This document shows, one piece after another, positions 57,978-64,000 of a stretch of DNA of 64,000 nt. The translations under genes were made by a program, and so were the position numbers. The DNA is taken from contig CAMTDV010000002.1 in assembly GCA_947069175.1 (NCBI GenBank), positions 10,023,054 through 10,087,053 of the forward strand. The letters are read 5' to 3'. The DNA is from Scalesia atractyloides. Lineage: Eukaryota > Streptophyta > Magnoliopsida > Asterales > Asteraceae. The notes beneath the pieces are model-generated. The model did not search any database. It saw only the letters and a program-made list of their open reading frames with translations, and had not been told where the DNA came from. How positions within the stretch are numbered: the stretch's first letter is position 1; each line of letters opens with the position of its first letter.

Positions 57978-59247
57978 ATAATATTTGTGAGATATTATAC
58001 ATATAGTGATGATTGCATGTTTATGTTTGATTCGTAAAAGGGTATGTTTATATTGTTAATGAAGTATACAACATGAATCTTTTATTGTTGTGTATTAGTT
58101 AGTTATTAATAATATTATTATTTTTAATGAATTAAAGAAGAAAATACCATAAGACTTATTAATAATATTATTAGTACCGCTTATGGTGTTCTTCGGGATT
58201 TCTAATTGGATTTGGTGTTATTTAAGTTTTTTTGTCCAATAAACTTACCTAATATCTGAAACATTTAAAGCTCAAATTGATCAAGTTCAAGTTAAGGTTG
58301 TTAGACAACTTTTGAATTGATAAGTGTTGAACAAGTAAGAGATTTAAATTGTCACACCCGCTCATAGGCAAAAGTGCGCGGTGTGATCTGATCATTGCAT
58401 ACAACATAAGTGAACATACTAAATGACCTCCAAATGTCATTACTGATATATTTTTCAAAACGCAACATAGGTTAAGTATATTGTTTACAACCCATAAATT
58501 GTCAAATTGTTAAATAACCAAAATGCAAGATTTTAAATACTAAGGTATTGACACTTATATCACCGCAAGTAGGCGGGATATACTGGATAAATCCTTCAAA
58601 ATATGGTATTGGAGACTTGGTACTTGTTTCTTGATTTGCAACCTCCTGCATAGATCCACTAATTACCTGAAACACATGTTAAGTTTAAAATCAACAAAGT
58701 TGGCAAGTTCATGTGTTTTAACTGTCACACCCTAACCCGCAGCGGAAATAGAAGTCGGGGCATAATTGGGTTATCTTCAAAGCTCATGACATTTACTATG
58801 ATTAAGTTTCATATTTATTATTTGAAATTTAAAAAAATACCCAAACACAAAGAAAACATTCAAACATTAGAAATATTGTTCTAAACATGTAGTATTTTAT
58901 TCATCTTTTAAGGCCAATCTAAGTGTTCCTTTCCTTAGCCTGTCCTCCTGTATCATGTGTAAAAAAAGGTTTGGGTCAACAAAAGTTGGCGAGTGAATCT
59001 AAATTAAAATTTTATACAATTCAATTATATAGATTAATTTTAAAGATTGTGCAAAAACCATATATGAGCATATGTGTATATATATAAACAAACCACAACC
59101 CACATAATATCAACTATGAACACTTGCATGATAAATGATGAGCTGTGAGATCAAGGCTCAATCAAACGCAGCCGATCTAATGAAGCACGCGATGCTCAAC
59201 TCGTATCCAACGAGGAACTGATGGGCCTTGTATGAATGATTTGCACT
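57978..59247 (-). repeat. 1.27-kb direct repeat, copy 2 (LTR-like)
   Basis: Partner of 55030-56297. It ends at GATTTGCACT, where copy 1 goes into unrelated DNA and this copy goes into gypsy integrase. Confidence 0.6.
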
Positions 59248-59783
59248 TCACTGATTTCATGCCAACATACAGGAGATCGGCACTTACGACCATATAAGGC
59301 TTCAAAAGGAGCCATGCCGATGCTTGAATGATAGCTCTTGTTGTACGAAAATTCAACCAACGGTAGATGAGAATCCCAATTGCCCTTGAAGTCTATGACA
59401 TGTGCTCGCAACATGTCTTCAAGAGTTTGTATGGTGCGCTCACATTGACCATTAGTTTGAGGGTGAAAAGCAGTGATGAGATCTAATCGTGTACCCAAAG
59501 CTGACTGTGCGGCTTGCCACGTTCGTGAAGTAAAACGACCGTCTCGATCTGAAATGATACTTATGGGTACACCACGACGGCTTACAATTTCATCAATATA
59601 GATACGAGCTAACTTCTCGTTCTTGTAGTCTTCACGGACTGGGATGAAATGAGCTGATTTAGTGAGACGATCAATGATAACCCAAATTGTGTCATACCTA
59701 CTGGAGGTGTGAGGTAACCCGATAATAAAGTCCATGGTTATATTTTCCGACTTCCAAACAGGTAACCCGGTAATAAAGTCCAT
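59248..59783 (-). pseudogene. Ty3/gypsy integrase fragment
   Basis: Minus strand, unbroken: ENITMDFIIGLPHTSSRYD, IDRLTKSAHFIPV, SIISDRDGRFTS, FHPQTNGQCERTIQTLEDML, FEALYGRKCRSPVCWHE. All three DDE residues are present. The first block is doubled (VWKSENITMDFI after MTMDFITGLP), a short tandem duplication at the 5' end. Both ends are abrupt: direct repeat on the left, G1-type LTR on the right. More intact than the G1 and X integrases and a different family member. Confidence 0.9.
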
Positions 59784-60523
59784 GGTCAAAGGATATGATT
59801 TAATATGATAAATTGTTAAGAAAATACGAACGGGTCAAAATATGTGTAAATAGTAGTAATTCGAAAGCTTATAAAATTAAACGTATGCTTAACGCAGGTA
59901 TTGTATTGCGAATGTATAAAGTAGAAGATGTTGTTTTGATCACATAGGAAGAAACAGTAAGTTAAACGCATAAGCGATTTAAGCGATTTGAGAATTTCAT
60001 GACAAAAACTGCAAAAAGGAAAATTCTGCAGCATGCCACCGTAAGCTACGGCAGCCACCGTAGCTTACGGTGGCTGCTACTGTTAATGAACAAAAAGTCA
60101 TTACCGTAAGACAGATGGTTCTCACCGTAACATAAAATGGTCTTGACCGTAAGCTACGGTACCGTAGCTTACGGTGGGTCTTGAAGAAAAAAATATTAGG
60201 TGTGTTTATTTAAACCATTCTTTAACAAATCGGTTATGTTTTTATTTCTTGTAAGGATTATATAATAAAACAATTTGTATTGTAGGTGAACTTTAAAACA
60301 CAAGGATGTTGAACAAGAAAGACAAAGAATCAAAGACTTTCGAATTTCTAGCTTCCACTCTACTATTCCTTGTCTAAGAAACAAACAAATGTTGAAATGT
60401 TGAAATCATATTTTGTACTTAAGACTTTTAAAATCTAATCATGTCAATGAAGGAAAACTGTTATCCATTAAATTGGATTTTAAATCTTTTGCTAATTACA
60501 TCTATAATAAGTAGGATGTTACA
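59784..60523 (+). repeat. 3' part of a G1-type LTR
   Basis: Aligns with 30012-30767 and ends GGATGTTACA at the same place relative to the MULE. It shares small insertions with the G1 3' LTR (a repeated GATTTAAG unit; GAATGTATAAAG) that the 5' LTR lacks. Confidence 0.88.
60035..60074. repeat. Perfect hairpin, 17-bp arms
   Basis: GCCACCGTAAGCTACGG pairs exactly with CCGTAGCTTACGGTGGC over a 6-base loop. It is the best-preserved version of the G1 LTR hairpin. Confidence 0.93.
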
Positions 60524-61202
60524 TTTATGATGTGTATAGCTCTATACGCTGCGTATGTCAGAGAGATTTGAGAATGATACGATGTTTTCTAGGCACATGA
60601 ATAAAGTTATATGCCGAGTATGGAGCTATACGAGGCTGATAATTGTGAATACAAAATAATATTTAGACATCCATGTCTTCCTACGAATTCAAAAAAATAT
60701 ATCGCATTCTTCACTTTCTCAGTTATTTACTTTATCGGAGCTAAAATGGCATATTTTTGGACGAGAATTATTTCTTTAATCACTATTCTGACGACTCGTG
60801 GGGAGTAAATGATGCTAATGAGGAGCAAGTCGTGTCTGGCGTCCCTGTTGATCAAAACATACAGTTGCCAGACTTGAACGAGGCTCCGACTCCACCAGTT
60901 GAGGATCCATATTACAGGAAGTGTATCCAAATTTCGGATACGGGTATGAATCTCCGTACGTCCAACAAGTTAATCTGAATGGACACGTAGGATACGGTGC
61001 TGAGAATGCCCCTGTTGATGAACCATATTACCCGACACAACAATCTTATCCGGATTACGGATATGGGGTGAAGTTTCTTACGTGCAACAAGATAGTTCGG
61101 ATCATACGGAGGATACGGTGGATACGTGATGAGCCTCCTAACAGACCATTGTATGATGATTATCAACCCTCTAACCCGGTCAATCCGTTTCAAATTAAGG
61201 AG

Positions 61203-61467
61203 GTATCACATTAATATTTGTATTATTCTTATAATAGTTATTATTATATTTAAAATTATAATTATTATTATTATTGTTAAAATTATATAACTATTGTTAA
61301 TATATAATTATTATTATTACTGTTAAAATTATAAATACTATTATTGTTATTGTTAAAATTATATAACTATTGTTAATATTATTATAATTATTATTATTGT
61401 TGAAATTATAATTATTATTATTATTGTTAAAATTATAATAATTATTATTGTTGTTAAAATTATTATG

Positions 61468-61529
<62 letters not shown>

Positions 61530-61575
61530 CGTTAAATTAAAATTAATTTTATTAATAAAGTAACTGTTTTTTTAG
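61203..61575 (+). repeat. MULE B intron 1 with long pure (ATT)n
   Basis: Contains an uninterrupted ATT run at about 61469-61529, longer than any in copy A. Confidence 0.8.
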
Positions 61576-62619
61576 CGTTTTGATCAGAAGAATTGGATAC
61601 AAGCAACAGTAAAGGAGAATGGTTACGTCATTATTACCTGTCGATCGAAAAATATCCGTGGTAGAATGGGGATTGTATGGCATATGTGCGACCGTGGTGG
61701 TGAGCACCGTAGTAAAGCAACAGTTAGGAAAGCTGGCAGCAAAAATATTGGTTGCCTATTTTCATTACTCGCTGTTCGGGACTTGACGAATGACACGTGG
61801 GAGTTGGTAGTGGACAACTCGAAACATAACCACGAACCTACGCAGAGTCTGTTGGGCCACACGTTTGTGCGACGATTTACTAAAGTCGAATACTGGTTGG
61901 TGGAGCAGCTAACTGCTCAAAACGTGGAGCCACGTAACATATTTCAAACCCTAAAAAAGCAGTTTCCTAACATCCTCCAAGTTTAGAAAGGCGTGCAAAA
62001 TGCGGTACAGAAAATTAGAGCGTCCAAACGGACGGAAAGACAACCATGTAGGCACTAAAAAGCATGCGCATGAAAATCGATTCATTTACGACACCCGATA
62101 GGAACACAAAACAGGTGTCGTAATAGAGCTTTTCTTTGTTCATCCCCATTCAATTACTATGTGGCGTGCATTCCTACACATGTTGTTGATTGACGCGACG
62201 TACAAAACAAACATCTACAACATGCCATTTGTCCAGGTTGTGGGTTTGACGTCGACCAACAATTTTTTTTTGTATCGCACATGTTGTTGTTTGCAAAGAA
62301 CGAAGGGATAACTTCGTGTGGGTGCTTGAGCGGATCAAGTCAATGTTGCATGAATGAATGATGTCGCATGTGATAGTCATGGACAGAGAGCTAGCCCTAA
62401 TGAACGCGTGTGCTAAAGTATTCCCGAACACGTCTAGTTTTCTATGTCGGTTTCACATCGAACAAAATATATGTAAACATTGCGAGCAAGGGTTCAATAA
62501 AGTATATTGGGAGAAATGTTTTTCGTACTAGCAGAGAGTGTGCAACTCTGCTTCAGAGCCCATGTACGAATACAACTTGGACAAATTGTATAACCGGCTC
62601 GTGGCTGCCAACCATTTAA

Positions 62620-62700
62620 GTAAGTGTGTCTTCAAAAAATGACTCACACAAACCATTATATTTACATACGCTTTTACATTTCATTATTTTACTTTTGCAG
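62620..62700 (+). other. MULE B intron 2
   Basis: Donor GTAAGT, acceptor TTTTGCAG, at the same place as 32917-32996. Confidence 0.75.
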
Positions 62701-63718
62701 CTGTCTTTAATTATGTCTACGAAAAATAGGTCAAAGACTATAAAGAAATGTTTGGTTTTGCGTGAACTAATAAGTGTCAACTTTAGTCAGCTCACCACTA
62801 ACAGTTTTGAGAGCCAGCACGCAAATTTGAAAAGATACGTTCGAGACAGGAGTTCATTGCAACGAATCATGGAATGCGTCATTCATATAGTTGAAACTCG
62901 GTTAGGGTAAATAGAAAAAACTTTCACCCAAAGTATCAAAAAAATTATGAACCACAGATAACCACTTTTGGATAACCTACGTGGAAAGGTTTCCTATACA
63001 GCACTTGATTTGCTAGAAGGAGAGCTAGTGATGAAGCTGGAGGTGTTGCGAAAACTTAACGCATCATGTGGTTGCCATATGTGGCTTAGTTGTGGGTTCC
63101 TGTGTGCTTGTGGCTTGAAAAGTACTGACATACATGTAAAAAATATTAAACCTACAAACATTTTGTTATTTAGTACGATTTTAGCTGTTTCTCACAACGT
63201 ATTTATTTTAGTTGTTTCTCACATCGTATTGATTTAACTATGTAGAGCGTAAGATACAACTCGAAGACATAGACGTATTCTAGCGTAAGCTTGCCTGATG
63301 AGGAGGTCGATGTTGTAGAAGAGCTCAATATTATGCAGCAACAATTAGAGTCGCAATCCTCCTCTTTGAAAAAAAATTTTGCTTTCAAAGATAAAGGCGG
63401 TCTTAACCCCGACAAAATCAACTAAGAAACCACTGACTGTCCAACAAGATACTCACGGTCGGCCTACATCAAAGAACGTACAACAAAGGCTAGAAGAAGC
63501 TGCGAGGGTAGACGAAGTTGCGAGAAACAACTCCTATTGTGAGGCAAGCAACATATATGCAGCTTCCCCACAACATAGGTACGATTTACCCTGATACAGC
63601 TCATACGTACCATCACAGGGATCTCGTGGAACTGGTTCGGCTCTAAAGTCTGAAAAACCTAAAATGCAACAAAGTGGTTCAACGGGTTCTAAAAAGAAGG
63701 AGACACGGGATGATCATG

Positions 63719-64000
63719 TTTTCCATTAATAAAGGGGATGAGGACTTGTTAACCATTATGAGGTTTAAGCATCGAATTCCATCGGAGTTACCCACCTACA
63801 TACCGTGTATACAAGATGTGATGCAAGACGGTCATTGTGGGTTTCGGTCTGGGGCTGTCGGGTTAGGTTTCACGGAATACGTATGGCCCTGTGTTCAAAA
63901 TGATTTACTACTGGAGATTGACCATAACGTATCGCTATGGTGTCCTATATTCGAAATATGGAGCAAAGGAGAATTTAACTAGATACGTAATAGCATCTCT
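63719..64000 (+). pseudogene. MULE B OTU protease domain, partial
   Basis: MQDGHCGFRSGAVGLGF holds the catalytic Asp and Cys. A Trp codon present in copy A (EFNW) is a stop here at 63980. The His part lies beyond the window. Confidence 0.8.

Larger units (their letters stand above)
60757..63718 (+). pseudogene. MULE B transposase with SWIM finger
   Basis: Exon 1 MDENYFFNHYSDDSWGVNDA (60757-61202), intron 61203-61575, exon 2 to 62619, intron 62620-62700, exon 3 onward. The FAR1-type region is the best preserved in the window: 61666-61986 is open for 106 residues (HMCDRGGEHRSKATVRKAGS, then HEPTQSLLGHTF). The catalytic blocks LLIDATYKTNIYNMP and SFESQHANLKRYVRDRSS are present. The SWIM finger is complete (SCGCHMWLSCGFLCACG). 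Stops at 61984, 62045, 62908 and 62956 and a frameshift near 62280 inactivate it. It differs from copy A mostly in independent lesions. Confidence 0.85.
60524..64000 (+). mobile_element. MULE B: duplicate of MULE A coding region, cut by window end
   Basis: Runs parallel to 30768-34330 with only scattered differences, from the dyad repeat through exons, introns and OTU start. Left end joined to the same LTR terminus, so this is a copy of the already interrupted MULE. Confidence 0.85.

Overview
The window is plant nuclear DNA made almost entirely of nested, decayed transposable elements. I see no intact host gene. The element types (CCHC-gag copia with a long acidic gag extension, chromodomain Ty3/gypsy with multi-kilobase LTRs, FAR1/MULE transposases fused to an OTU protease) and the AT-rich intergenic DNA suggest a large eudicot genome, most likely Asteraceae. 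That is a judgement from family resemblance; no search was run.

Layout: 1-440 holds a minus-strand copia reverse transcriptase scrap. 597-2413 is a 1.8-kb terminal-inverted-repeat (TIR) element sitting inside a TA microsatellite. 2448-10289 and 37968-38995 are two parts of one copy of a dispersed repeat carrying a spliced gene fragment. A truncated copia element (3157-9240) is inserted in the first part, and a large MULE ('MULE A', 10290-37967) splits the copy. MULE A is itself interrupted by a Ty3/gypsy chromovirus ('G1', 10536-30767, target duplication TATAT). G1's 3' LTR is interrupted by a second chromovirus ('X', 17804-28719), whose two ends lie in opposite orientations. So the nesting is dispersed repeat > MULE A > G1 > X. 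MULE A's own coding region (FAR1/MULE transposase, SWIM finger, OTU protease) lies at 30989-34711. It is followed by paired palindromes, dyad repeats, and a two-exon Athila-ORF1-like fragment whose introns carry CG-containing tandem repeats.

38996-41354 is a hAT transposase remnant (minus strand). 41360-53166 is a large imperfect inverted repeat: two further copies of the gene-fragment repeat flank a third, badly decayed MULE ('MULE C', 46880-49250). 53211-54130 is a foldback element in another TA microsatellite. 55030-59247 contains a 1.27-kb direct repeat flanking four tRNA-like (SINE-type) modules. 59248-59783 is a minus-strand gypsy integrase scrap. 59784-64000 duplicates 30014-34330 (end of the G1 LTR plus MULE coding region, 'MULE B') and runs off the window.

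Nearly every transposon reading frame has stops, frameshifts or lost catalytic residues, so the window is an archive of nested insertion, inversion and duplication. Coordinates of element edges were read by eye and may be off by a few bases, or by tens of bases where copies fade out. Identity levels were not computed.
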